Below are positions 16,256 to 23,501 of a stretch of DNA of 47,662 nt, one piece after another. This DNA is from CAYVUV01 sp964455095 (GTDB taxonomy: Bacteria > Desulfobacterota > Binatia > HRBIN30 > CADEER01). Under the pieces are notes generated by a model. It was not told the origin of the DNA. It saw only the letters and a list, made by a program, of their open reading frames with translations, and did not search any database. Within the stretch, counting starts at the first letter, position 1. Each line of letters starts with the position of its first letter. The translations under genes were made by a program, and so were the position numbers. Location of the stretch: positions 1-47,662 of the forward strand of contig CAYVUV010000215.1 of NCBI GenBank assembly GCA_964455095.1. Direction: 5' to 3'.

Positions 16256-16636
16256 ATGAAGCTGGGAAGAATTCTGTTGTTCGGTGCGGCGCTGGCCTTG
16301 GGTGGCGCTTCGGCTGCGCAGGCGGGCACGAAGATCATGGCGACGCCGCCGATCGTGACCGGTGCGCCGGTGGTGGGTCAGACGATGTATTGCGACATGA
16401 ACAACCTGAACACGACGGACAAGCAGGTCACGTTTGAGATCATGGATCTCGCTGGTGCCGTCGTGAGCGGCCCGCTCTCGTTGACGCTGAGTCCCGGTAC
16501 CGGACAAGCCCTCGGCAGTAACGCTGCCACCGCGGCGTGGTGTCGCTTCACCGTCGACGGCAGCCCGAAGAAGTATCGTGGCATCGCGATCTACGACAAC
16601 GGCAACGACTACACCGTCTCGGTCCCGGCAAAGTGA
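16256..16636 (+). CDS. Small secreted protein, two-cysteine family, copy 1
   Basis: A 126-residue protein with a clear Sec signal peptide (MKLGRILLFGAALALGGASAAQA, predicted cleavage before GTK). The mature part of about 103 residues has exactly two cysteines, in MYCDMNNLN and AAWCRFTVDG, likely forming one disulfide. It is rich in beta-forming and small residues and ends in a strand-like tail (YRGIAIYDNGNDYTVSVPAK). A well-placed GAGGAGACAGAGG precedes the ATG. It is paralogous to the next gene. No known domain is recognised; a periplasmic or extracellular beta-sandwich is an inference. Confidence 0.75.
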   Translation: MKLGRILLFGAALALGGASAAQAGTKIMATPPIVTGAPVVGQTMYCDMNNLNTTDKQVTFEIMDLAGAVVSGPLSLTLSPGTGQALGSNAATAAWCRFTVDGSPKKYRGIAIYDNGNDYTVSVPAK

Positions 16637-16673
16637 CCGGCGACCGACTGAATTGAGAAGGGAGAGAACCCAA

Positions 16674-17051
16674 ATGAAGATCGCAAGAATGCTCCTTGTC
16701 ACCGCCGCCCTCAGCCTGGTGAGCGCAAGCGCCGCCTTGGCGGGGCCGAAGACACTGGCCTCGGCGCCCGCGGCTGCCTACTATCCCACCGGTGGTCCGC
16801 TGCGCTGCAACATTCTCAACATGGATATCAACACCCAGGACGTGATCATCGAGGCCGTCGACTATAGTGGGACCGTGATTTCGTCCTCCCCGTTGACCAG
16901 CCTGGCGCCGCAGACGGGGACGTCTTTCATCGACGCGACCCAAGCCGCGGCGTATTGCCGCTTCACCGTCAACACCAGTACCAAGAAGTTCCGCGCCGTT
17001 GCGGTCTACGAGAACGCCACCTCCTACACGGCGGCAAACGTAGCCGATTGA
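16674..17051 (+). CDS. Small secreted protein, two-cysteine family, copy 2
   Basis: 125 residues, a tandem paralogue of the preceding gene. The signal peptide ends in SASAALA, followed by GPKTLASAP. The two cysteines are at matching places (LRCNILNMD and AAYCRFTVN), and the tail KKFRAVAVYENATSYTA aligns with KKYRGIAIYDNGNDYTV of copy 1. A GAAGGGAGAG ribosome site precedes the ATG. The two genes are 37 bases apart and probably co-transcribed, with a strong GC hairpin after this one. The function is not recognised. Confidence 0.75.
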   Translation: MKIARMLLVTAALSLVSASAALAGPKTLASAPAAAYYPTGGPLRCNILNMDINTQDVIIEAVDYSGTVISSSPLTSLAPQTGTSFIDATQAAAYCRFTVNTSTKKFRAVAVYENATSYTAANVAD

Positions 17052-17066
17052 CCTGCCTCGCACCGA

Positions 17067-17102
17067 CCGGCCCCCCCCCTGGTCGCCGACCGGGGGGGCC
17101 GG
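17067..17102. terminator. Strong GC hairpin between convergent genes
   Basis: CCGGCCCCCCCC and GGGGGGGCCGG form a long stem with a 12-13-base loop, placed 16 bases after the second secreted-protein stop and 46 bases before the convergent crotonase stop. No T-run follows, so termination may rely on stem strength. The same stem reads on both strands. Confidence 0.6.
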
Positions 17103-17147
17103 AGGTGGTTCCCAATCTACGTCCAGCGAGCTGTGTAAGGGTCCTCG

Positions 17148-17993
17148 TCAATCAGACCAGGGCTCCTTGTCCCACGGACGATCGAGCGGATCCATTCCTC
17201 CACCGACCGGAAAGAACTGTCGCTGCGCGTACGTCTCGCGGGCGATGCCGTGGCCCAGCTCGTCGAGGAACGCGCGCTTCAAGTCCTGGGTGAACAGCAT
17301 GCGCGTGTAGCGGAGCGTGAGGGGAGGGCGCTTCGCCAGCTCGCGAGCCAGTTCCCACGCTCGGTCGAGGAGCCGGTCCTTCGGCAGCACCTCGTTGACC
17401 GCGCCCCATTCGAGCGCCTCCCGCGCGCTCAGCTTCTTCCCGGTGAAGAGCATGTACCGCGCCCGGTTGCGTCCGATGATCATGGGCCAGATGACGTGCT
17501 GGCCGTCGCCTGGCACCATGCCGCGCGGGAAGTGCGCGAGGTCCTGAAAGTACGCGTCCTCCGACGCCAGCACGATGTCGCCCAGCAGGGGGACCTCAGA
17601 GTGGATGTTGCAAGGACCGTTCACGGCGCTGATCATCGGCACGTCCACGGCGAGGATGTTCTCGACCAGCATACGCCCGTACCACGCCTTCTCATCGAGC
17701 TTCATGAGGCCCTTCTGGCCGTCCATCGCGAGATACAGGGGCTTCTCCAGCGGAGCCGGGCCCCAGTCGGCGTTGTAGTTCTCTCCAGTTCCGGTGTGGA
17801 TCAGGACCTTGATCTCGCGATCGCCGGCGATGTCGGCGAAGGCATCCGACATTTCGTCGTGCGCCTTCCAGTCCCACACCAGGCTGCCGCCGTTGCTGTG
17901 GCACTGCATCAGCAGGATGCCTTCCTCGCTCAGCTCGAAGCGATAGTTGGCGTAGCGGTCCTTGTACTCCGAGTATCTCGTTCGCTTGGCCAC
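17148..17993 (-). CDS. 6-oxocamphor-hydrolase-like crotonase (beta-diketone C-C hydrolase candidate), copy 1
   Basis: A 281-residue crotonase-fold protein. Conserved blocks match 6-oxocamphor hydrolase from Rhodococcus as I recall it: an EYKDRYANYRFE start, SLVWDWKAHDE, HTGTG, NGPCNIHSE, AHFPRGMVPGDG and EWGAVNEVLPKDRL. The catalytic His122, His145 and Asp154 of that enzyme correspond, at a constant offset of nine, to His131, His154 and Asp163 here. A retro-Claisen cleavage of a cyclic beta-diketone is therefore more likely than enoyl-CoA hydration. The start is GTG. A close paralogue is encoded at 39380, and relics of further copies flank the neighbouring P450 gene. Confidence 0.75.
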   Translation of the reverse strand: MAKRTRYSEYKDRYANYRFELSEEGILLMQCHSNGGSLVWDWKAHDEMSDAFADIAGDREIKVLIHTGTGENYNADWGPAPLEKPLYLAMDGQKGLMKLDEKAWYGRMLVENILAVDVPMISAVNGPCNIHSEVPLLGDIVLASEDAYFQDLAHFPRGMVPGDGQHVIWPMIIGRNRARYMLFTGKKLSAREALEWGAVNEVLPKDRLLDRAWELARELAKRPPLTLRYTRMLFTQDLKRAFLDELGHGIARETYAQRQFFPVGGGMDPLDRPWDKEPWSD

Positions 17994-18064
17994 GGTGCTC
18001 TCCTCCCGTCACTTGTTCGCGGACGACCACTTGAGAAAGCGGACAACATTCTCCTGGATCTCGG
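17944..18064. repeat. Degenerate direct repeat, left copy (flanks P450 gene)
   Basis: About 120 bases covering the start of the crotonase gene, its leader and an enoyl-CoA-hydratase tail relic. It aligns with 19334-19452 on the other side of the P450 gene. Identity is highest over the hydratase tail (around 18016-18062), and the overall spacing differs by only two bases. Confidence 0.6.
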
Positions 18065-18065
18065 T
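18009..18065 (-). pseudogene. Relic of an enoyl-CoA hydratase C-terminus
   Basis: Read on the minus strand this gives TEIQENVVRFLKWSSANK and a stop. It matches the real hydratase tail PDLQENVARFLKRSSAKK encoded at 19397. It starts at the P450 stop codon and has no start of its own. It therefore appears to be a leftover of a duplicated hydratase gene whose body is gone. Confidence 0.6.
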
Positions 18066-19321
18066 CACTCCGGCAGACTCGACGCGGGCTCCGCGTCGAG
18101 TTGAAGATGTTCCAACCGGCGCACCATGATGCTGTTCGCATAGTCCGGCTCGTGATCGGGCCTGAGGGAGATCGTATCCGTCGCACGGAGCAGCTCTTCG
18201 CACACGATTCGCCCCTCCATCCGGCCGAGGGACGCACCGATGCAGAAGTGGGCGCCACGGCCGAAGGTCAAGTGGTTCTTGTCGTGGTTGCGGTCGAGAC
18301 GAAGCTCGTCGGGGTGATCCACATGGGCGGGGTCTCGATTCGCGGACGCCCAGAGGAGCATGAGACGGTCACCCGGATGAAGCTCGAATTCCGCCAGCTC
18401 GCAACTCCGTCGTACCGCCCGGTAGTGGAAGTTGAAGGGCGGCTCGAGACGGGCAATCTCTTCCACGAACCGAGGAACGAGCTCGCGACTGGTGCGGAGG
18501 ACACGCGCGGTGTCGGGGTTCTCCGCGAGATAGCGCACCATGCTGCCGATCAGGGCGGCCGTCGATTCGCCCCCTGCTGCGAACATCGTGACGGCGATGC
18601 CAATGGCGGTTTCGCGCTCGATACGGCCGTCCTTGACCGCCTCGGCGAGTGCGTGTGTGAGGGGTGCGTCGGCGTCCTGCCGGAGGTCCACGCTGGCACG
18701 GTCCAGGTGCTCGCCGAGATATTCGAGCATCTTGATGGCCTCACCTGCAGTGAAGGCCAATCGTGTCTCATCGACGTTCCCGGCGAGGAAGTCCCCACCG
18801 ATCATCGCCCAGGTTCGAAAACGCAAGACGTCGTCCTGTGGAAGACCCAGCAGGTCACCCACGACGCGTGCAGGAACCATCTCTGCGACGGGTACGAAAT
18901 CGCCGGCGCCGCCGCCAAGCCACTCTCGTATGGCTTCCCGAGCCCAGCGACGGACGGGCTCCTCGAGCATGGATACGAAGTTGGAGAATCGACGTTGAAC
19001 GATTCCTCGGTGGACGGAGTGGTCCGGCTCGTCGGCGGTGGCGATGGCGCCTCCTCCACTGCCGAACGTGGGCATCGGGAAGATGGTGGGATCGCCGGAG
19101 GGACCTCGCATCAGAACGCCGGTGAGATTGGCGGAGAAGTCGGACTCCCGCGCCAGGGCTTCCTCGATGAGATCCCACGTTGCGAGGAGATGCACACCGC
19201 TCTCGGCGACGCGAGCCATGGGAGTTTCCGCCCTGAGTCGCGCATACAGCCTCTGGGGATTCGAAATAGCAGCCGGTTCGAAGAGCTCGTTTGGATTCGA
19301 GGAATAGAGCGGTGCGCGCAT
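18065..19321 (-). CDS. Cytochrome P450 monooxygenase (second)
   Basis: A 418-residue soluble P450. The I-helix motif is AAGGESTAA, the ExxR Glu is in FVEEIARLEPP (a weaker match than usual), and the heme loop FGRGAHFCIG has Cys360 as ligand. An AGGAGA ribosome site precedes the ATG. It differs clearly from the P450 at 10407. It lies between two relics: a hydratase tail at its 3' end and a crotonase start at its 5' end, as if it replaced the middle of a duplicated hydratase-crotonase pair. Monooxygenation of the pathway substrate is inferred. Confidence 0.92.
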   Translation of the reverse strand: MRAPLYSSNPNELFEPAAISNPQRLYARLRAETPMARVAESGVHLLATWDLIEEALARESDFSANLTGVLMRGPSGDPTIFPMPTFGSGGGAIATADEPDHSVHRGIVQRRFSNFVSMLEEPVRRWAREAIREWLGGGAGDFVPVAEMVPARVVGDLLGLPQDDVLRFRTWAMIGGDFLAGNVDETRLAFTAGEAIKMLEYLGEHLDRASVDLRQDADAPLTHALAEAVKDGRIERETAIGIAVTMFAAGGESTAALIGSMVRYLAENPDTARVLRTSRELVPRFVEEIARLEPPFNFHYRAVRRSCELAEFELHPGDRLMLLWASANRDPAHVDHPDELRLDRNHDKNHLTFGRGAHFCIGASLGRMEGRIVCEELLRATDTISLRPDHEPDYANSIMVRRLEHLQLDAEPASSLPE

Positions 19322-19332
19322 CGCGGCTTCTC

Positions 19333-19383
19333 CTAGTTGGAGTACCGGTGCTTGTACTCTGAGAGCCTTCTTTGCGCGACCAC
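19333..19383 (-). pseudogene. Relic of a crotonase N-terminus
   Basis: A 17-codon frame beginning with GTG reads VAQRRLSEYKHRYSN then a stop. It aligns codon by codon with the intact crotonase start (AKRTRYSEYKDRYANY) at 17993. It lies immediately upstream of the P450 gene and downstream of the hydratase stop, the same relative position as the intact copy. It is therefore a decayed second crotonase start. Confidence 0.6.
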
Positions 19384-19452
19384 GTTGCTCTTGCCGCTAT
19401 TTCTTCGCGGACGACCGCTTGAGGAAGCGGGCAACATTCTCCTGGAGGTCGG
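19334..19452. repeat. Degenerate direct repeat, right copy (flanks P450 gene)
   Basis: The counterpart of 17944-18064. It spans the crotonase-start relic, the short leader and the tail of the intact enoyl-CoA hydratase gene. Together the two copies bracket the P450 gene in direct orientation. Confidence 0.6.
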
Positions 19453-20182
19453 GTGTATCGAACGACTCGGTCTCGGCCGCCAGCGCGAAATCGATGGTGG
19501 CCAGCACCGACCGCTCGACGTGCAGGTTCAGGATCCGCTTGGTCGCCTCTACGGCCTGACGGGGTAGCGCGGCGATCTTGCGAGCGGCGGCGAGTGCCGC
19601 GGAGAGCACTTCGCCGTCCGGGCAGACGTGATTCGCCAGCCCGATCTCACGCGCCCGGGCTGCGCTGATCCGGTCTCCCGTGAACGCGTACTCCTTGGCC
19701 AGGAGCAGGCTCATGTGCAGGGGCCAGGTCAGCGGGCCGCCGTCGGCCGCCACGAGGCCGACCATCACGTGCGGGTCCGCCAGGTAGGCCGACTCCGCCA
19801 TGTAGACAACGTCCGAGAGGGCGATGACGCTGCAGCCGAGGCCGACGGCCGGTCCGTTGACCGCGGCTATCACGGGGACCCGGCAGCGGATCATGTTGAG
19901 CACCAGCTCTCGCCCCTCAGCGATCACGTTGTGTCGCAGCCTGCGGTCCTTCACCATCCGGTCGAGGAGGTCGAAGTCGCCGCCGGCGGAGAACGCGCGT
20001 CCTTCCCCGGTGATGACCGCGACGCGCGCATCGGGGTCGGCGCTCAGCAGCGGGAAGACGCGGGTCAGGCCCAGGTGCAGATCCTCGTTGACGGCGTTGA
20101 GCTGGTCCGGGCGAGCGAGGCGCACGATGCGGACGGGACCGTCGATCTCGACGCGGACCGAGTCGGGGAGCTTGTCGTACAT
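19397..20182 (-). CDS. Enoyl-CoA hydratase/isomerase family protein
   Basis: A 261-residue crotonase. The first oxyanion-hole segment is GRAFSAGGDFD and the second is NGPAVGLGCS. The usual catalytic Glu region reads PHVMVGLVAADGG, so the general-base Glu is not evident. The C-terminus QENVARFLKRSSAKK is typical of acyl-CoA-handling family members. The start is ATG 20182, and the open frame upstream is antisense-like noise. It lies downstream of the acyl-CoA dehydrogenase pair 2 genes on the same strand, consistent with hydration of the unsaturated CoA ester they produce. Confidence 0.88.
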   Translation of the reverse strand: MYDKLPDSVRVEIDGPVRIVRLARPDQLNAVNEDLHLGLTRVFPLLSADPDARVAVITGEGRAFSAGGDFDLLDRMVKDRRLRHNVIAEGRELVLNMIRCRVPVIAAVNGPAVGLGCSVIALSDVVYMAESAYLADPHVMVGLVAADGGPLTWPLHMSLLLAKEYAFTGDRISAARAREIGLANHVCPDGEVLSAALAAARKIAALPRQAVEATKRILNLHVERSVLATIDFALAAETESFDTPDLQENVARFLKRSSAKK

Positions 20183-20208
20183 GGTGTCGTCTCCTGGGCG
20201 CGGGGCGC

Positions 20209-21342
20209 TCAGGCCGTCGGCAGGCCGAGGATCCGCGTGGCGATGATGTTCTTCTGGATCTGCGACGTGCCGCCCATCACGCTCTGTGCGCGGCTGTACA
20301 GATAGATCTTCAGCGCGACGTCGTCGCCGTCGATCACCGTACGCGATCCCGCCGCGGAGAGCGCCGCGGCTCCCACCGTTTGCTCGACCCATGTCATCAG
20401 GATCTTGTCGATCGAGCCACCCGGACCGTGGTCGACTCCGTCGAGACGCTCGGAGAGCCTGCGGCGCACGTGCAGCCGCAGCATCTCCGCCTGCACGTAT
20501 GCCCACGCGACCGCCTCGCGCTGGTCGCTCCGAAACGCACCGGGATCGGCGCGCACCGTCGCCTCGAGATCCTTGACCGTCTTCACGTAGCGCGCGACGT
20601 AGCCGACCTCGCTGGGCTCGCGCTCGTGGCTGACGATCGTCATCGCGATGCGCCAGCCTTCGCCGGGCTCGCCGATCATGTTCTCGGCGGCGACGCGCGC
20701 GCCGTCGAACACCACCTGGCCGAACTCCCTGGTGATGCCGTTCATCATGCGCAGCGCGCGTTGCTCGATCCCGGGCTGGTGCATCGGCACCGCGAAGGCC
20801 GAGAGGCCCTTGTGCTTCGGCACGTCGGAGTTGGTGCGCGCGAGGAGAATGCACCAGTCCGCAACGTCGGAGTAGCTCGTCCAGATCTTGTGACCGTTGA
20901 TCACGTACTCGTCGCCGTCGCGTGTTGCGGTGGTGCGCAGCGCGGCGAGGTCGGATCCGGCCTCGGGCTCGCTGAAGCCCTGGCACCAGCGCTCGCGCCC
21001 GCTGATCAACCCGGGCAGGAAGCGGTCCTTGATCGCTTCACTGCCGTGCGTCCCGATCCCCTGGACGAGGTAGCCGAGGCTGGGGCGCGGTGGCGCACCG
21101 GCGGCGGCGAGCTCATCGTCGAGGATAACGTCGAAGACGGTCGGCAGGTCGTGACCGCCGAAGCGCGCGGGCCAGCTCAATCCGAAGAAACCGGCGTCGT
21201 AGAGCGCGGTATGCCATTCTGCTTGCCGAACCCAGTACTCGTCGTCGGTCGACGAGACCGGCAAGCCCGGGTTGTTGGCGGCAAGCCAGGCGCGCAATCG
21301 CGAGCGAAAGTCCGCTTCGGCCGGCGAGTCACGAAAGTCCAT
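20209..21342 (-). CDS. Acyl-CoA dehydrogenase, large subunit type, pair 2
   Basis: A 377-residue enzyme starting MDFRDSPAEADFR. The middle-domain motif is CQGFSEPEAGSDLAAL, followed by INGHKIWTSY. The C-terminus SVMGGTSQIQKNIIATRILG carries the FAD-contacting loop. The gene overlaps its partner at 21329 by 14 bases and is followed 26 bases later by the hydratase. It resembles FadE-type dehydrogenases of steroid side-chain or ring degradation. Introduction of an alpha,beta double bond into a bulky acyl-CoA is expected. Confidence 0.9.
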   Translation of the reverse strand: MDFRDSPAEADFRSRLRAWLAANNPGLPVSSTDDEYWVRQAEWHTALYDAGFFGLSWPARFGGHDLPTVFDVILDDELAAAGAPPRPSLGYLVQGIGTHGSEAIKDRFLPGLISGRERWCQGFSEPEAGSDLAALRTTATRDGDEYVINGHKIWTSYSDVADWCILLARTNSDVPKHKGLSAFAVPMHQPGIEQRALRMMNGITREFGQVVFDGARVAAENMIGEPGEGWRIAMTIVSHEREPSEVGYVARYVKTVKDLEATVRADPGAFRSDQREAVAWAYVQAEMLRLHVRRRLSERLDGVDHGPGGSIDKILMTWVEQTVGAAALSAAGSRTVIDGDDVALKIYLYSRAQSVMGGTSQIQKNIIATRILGLPTA

Positions 21343-22372
21343 CGGTCACCCCGAGACGCTCGCGCTGCAGCTGACGCAGCTGCTCGCTGTCGTCACCGAA
21401 CCACTGCGAGGAGAGCAGCGCACGACGCAGGAAGATGTGGACGATGCACTCCCACGTGTTCCCCATCCCGCCGTGCACCTGCACCGCGGTCTCGCAGACG
21501 GTGCGCGCGGCGCGCGCGCAGTAGGCCTTGGCCACGCGTCCGGCGGCGCGCGCCTCGTCGGGCCCGAGCTGATCCACGGCCCAAGCGGGGTACAGCGCGG
21601 CGCTGAACCCTCCCTCCATCAGACAGCGAGCTTCAGCGAGGAGGTGCTGCACGGCCTGGAAAGTTCCGATGGCAACGCCGTACTGCCGCCGCTCCCGGGC
21701 GTAAGCGACGGTGACGTCGAGCACGCCGCGCATGAGCCCGACCAGATCGGCGCTCGTGAGCGCCAGGCCCAGCGCTGACCAGGCGGCGAGATCGTCGCGC
21801 GTGAGGCGCCGGACCTGGTGGGGAACCGCCAGCACGGGCACGCCGGCCGGGAGTGCGCGGACCGCGCGCGTGAGGTCCGCGCCGTGGCTCGCGCCCTCCG
21901 CCTCCACGAGCGCGAGGCGGTGGCCGTCGCCCTCGGGAACCAGGACGTACGCCGCCACGAGACCCTGCGCGGCATTGTCGATGGCGAGGATCGGTGTGTC
22001 CGTCACCGGTCTCGACACGACCGCTGCGTCGATGAGGTTGGGCGAGAAGGCGACCACCGCGCCGTCGATGGGGCGGGCGCCGGCACGGCGGACGAGATCC
22101 GCGGCGAGGATCCGGCCCGCGAATGGAACGTCGGCAACAGCCTCGCCCAGGGCGTCGGCGATGATGGCCGCCTCGACCCCGCTGGCGAGTGGATTGCCGT
22201 CGCCGCTGTCCTGGCGCAGATCGAGCCAGCCGGCGTCGCGCACCGCCGCGGCGAGCCGCTCGTTGCGCGCGCGGTCGTCGAGATCGGCCACGGTCCGCGG
22301 GCCGAGCTCGCGGGCCAGCCGACTCGCGGTGCGCCGCAGGTCGGCCTGTTCGGGAGTGTCGCGGATATCCAT
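21329..22372 (-). CDS. Acyl-CoA dehydrogenase, short partner subunit, pair 2
   Basis: 347 residues starting MDIRDTPEQADLRR. The C-terminal half has AYARERRQYGVAIGTFQAVQ and ETAVQVHGGMGNTWE, typical of dehydrogenases, but the FSEPxAGSD motif is absent, as in the partner subunit of pair 1. It forms an alpha2-beta2 pair with the downstream gene (14-base overlap). No Shine-Dalgarno is visible before the ATG, and a TGAGAATG-type operator begins 2 bases upstream. The message may be leaderless or the operator may act within the leader. Confidence 0.85.
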   Translation of the reverse strand: MDIRDTPEQADLRRTASRLARELGPRTVADLDDRARNERLAAAVRDAGWLDLRQDSGDGNPLASGVEAAIIADALGEAVADVPFAGRILAADLVRRAGARPIDGAVVAFSPNLIDAAVVSRPVTDTPILAIDNAAQGLVAAYVLVPEGDGHRLALVEAEGASHGADLTRAVRALPAGVPVLAVPHQVRRLTRDDLAAWSALGLALTSADLVGLMRGVLDVTVAYARERRQYGVAIGTFQAVQHLLAEARCLMEGGFSAALYPAWAVDQLGPDEARAAGRVAKAYCARAARTVCETAVQVHGGMGNTWECIVHIFLRRALLSSQWFGDDSEQLRQLQRERLGVTDGLS

Positions 22373-22373
22373 G

Positions 22374-22391
22374 TGAGAATGGTATTACTAG
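22374..22391 (+). promoter_or_regulatory. TGAGAATGnnATT operator-like site 1
   Basis: TGAGAATGGTATTACTAG, an imperfect palindrome (GAGAAT, 3-base spacer, ATTnYC half). It lies between the divergent dehydrogenase pair 2 and KshB-like reductase genes. Four related sites occur at 24519, 27555, 31983 and 37700. Confidence 0.5.
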
Positions 22392-22418
22392 CATATGAGA
22401 GCCGGGTTGCAAAAATCG

Positions 22419-22434
22419 GATACGGACCTATCAT
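22419..22434. promoter_or_regulatory. GATACGG box upstream of the reductase gene
   Basis: GATACGGACCTATCAT shares GATACGG and GGACC(G)TATCAT with the inverted repeat at 13717. It contains a short GATA/TATC dyad. Its significance is uncertain. Confidence 0.3.
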
Positions 22435-22463
22435 CTACGGCTCGCCCACCCCACGAGAGGCCG

Positions 22464-23480
22464 ATGCCGAGCCAACACGACTTCCACTGCCTGACGGTGG
22501 CCGACGTCATCGACGAGACTGCCGACACGCGGTCGTTCGTCCTCGCGATCCCCTCGGCGCTCGAGGAGCGGTTTACCTACGCTGCTGGACAGTTCTGCTC
22601 GTTCCGCGCGACGATCGGCGGCGAGCCCATCATCCGCTGCTATTCGATGTCGAGCTCGCCGGACACGGGCGACCCCTTCACCGTCACGGTGAAGCGCGTC
22701 CCTGGCGGGAAGATGTCGAATTGGATGAACGACACGCTGGCACCGGGCGATACGATCGACGTGATGCCCCCGGCGGGACGGTTCGTGTTGCGCGCGGCCG
22801 CGGCGCCGATCGTCGCCTTCGCGGGCGGCAGCGGCATCACGCCGGTCCTCTCGATCGTCAAGACCGCGCTTGCCACCACCGCGCGCGAAGTCGTGTTGGT
22901 GTATGCGAACCGCGCCCCCGACGGCGTCATCTTCGCCAACGCGCTCGACCGCCTACGCACAGGGTCGGGTGGCCGCTTCTCGGTGCGGCATCACCTCGAC
23001 TCGGAGCGCGGATTCCTCGATGCCGCGCAGTGCGCCGCCTTGGCGCGGGACCACACGCACGCCGATTTCTATCTGTGCGGCCCGGGCCCGTACATGGAGA
23101 CGGTGGAGGCCGGCCTCTCGATGCTGGGCGTCGCGCCGGAGCAGCGGTTCATCGAGCGGTTCGTCGTCCCCGGCGACGCGCCAGCGGCTCAGATCGTATC
23201 GGCCACCGACTCGCTGGTGATCCGACTTGATCGCCGCAAGCATGCAGTTCGCTACCAGGCCGGTGACACGGTCCTCGCGGCCGCCCGGCGGGCGGGCCTG
23301 CGTCCGCCCTTCTCATGTGAGTCGGGCAATTGCGCCACGTGCATGGCGCACGTCGATGCGGGATCGGTCGAGATGCGTGTGAACAACGCCCTGTCGGCTG
23401 CGGAGGTCAAGGCCGGTTGGGTGCTCACCTGCCAGGCGATTCCCACCAGCCGCGAGGTCGTCGTCGACTACGACTCCTGA
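22464..23480 (+). CDS. Ferredoxin reductase-ferredoxin fusion, KshB-like oxygenase reductase
   Basis: A 338-residue electron-transfer protein for a Rieske oxygenase. The N-terminal FAD domain has RCYSMS at 58-63. The NAD(P)H-binding motif is AGGSGITP at 120-127, with LCGPGPYM near 204-211. The C-terminal plant-type [2Fe-2S] domain has ligands Cys285, Cys290, Cys293 and Cys323. The domain order matches KshB/HmpX-type reductases of 3-ketosteroid 9-alpha-hydroxylase. The start is ATG with GAGAGG upstream. It is the only reductase in the window, so it may serve both Rieske oxygenases. Confidence 0.9.
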   Translation: MPSQHDFHCLTVADVIDETADTRSFVLAIPSALEERFTYAAGQFCSFRATIGGEPIIRCYSMSSSPDTGDPFTVTVKRVPGGKMSNWMNDTLAPGDTIDVMPPAGRFVLRAAAAPIVAFAGGSGITPVLSIVKTALATTAREVVLVYANRAPDGVIFANALDRLRTGSGGRFSVRHHLDSERGFLDAAQCAALARDHTHADFYLCGPGPYMETVEAGLSMLGVAPEQRFIERFVVPGDAPAAQIVSATDSLVIRLDRRKHAVRYQAGDTVLAAARRAGLRPPFSCESGNCATCMAHVDAGSVEMRVNNALSAAEVKAGWVLTCQAIPTSREVVVDYDS

Positions 23481-23501
23481 CCGGCCGCCTGCCGCACCGG
23501 T

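Noticed and set aside
19397..20986. 529-codon frame that would fuse an upstream region to the enoyl-CoA hydratase
   Set aside because: The upstream part is a shifted frame of the acyl-CoA dehydrogenase gene; the hydratase has its own ATG at 20182.
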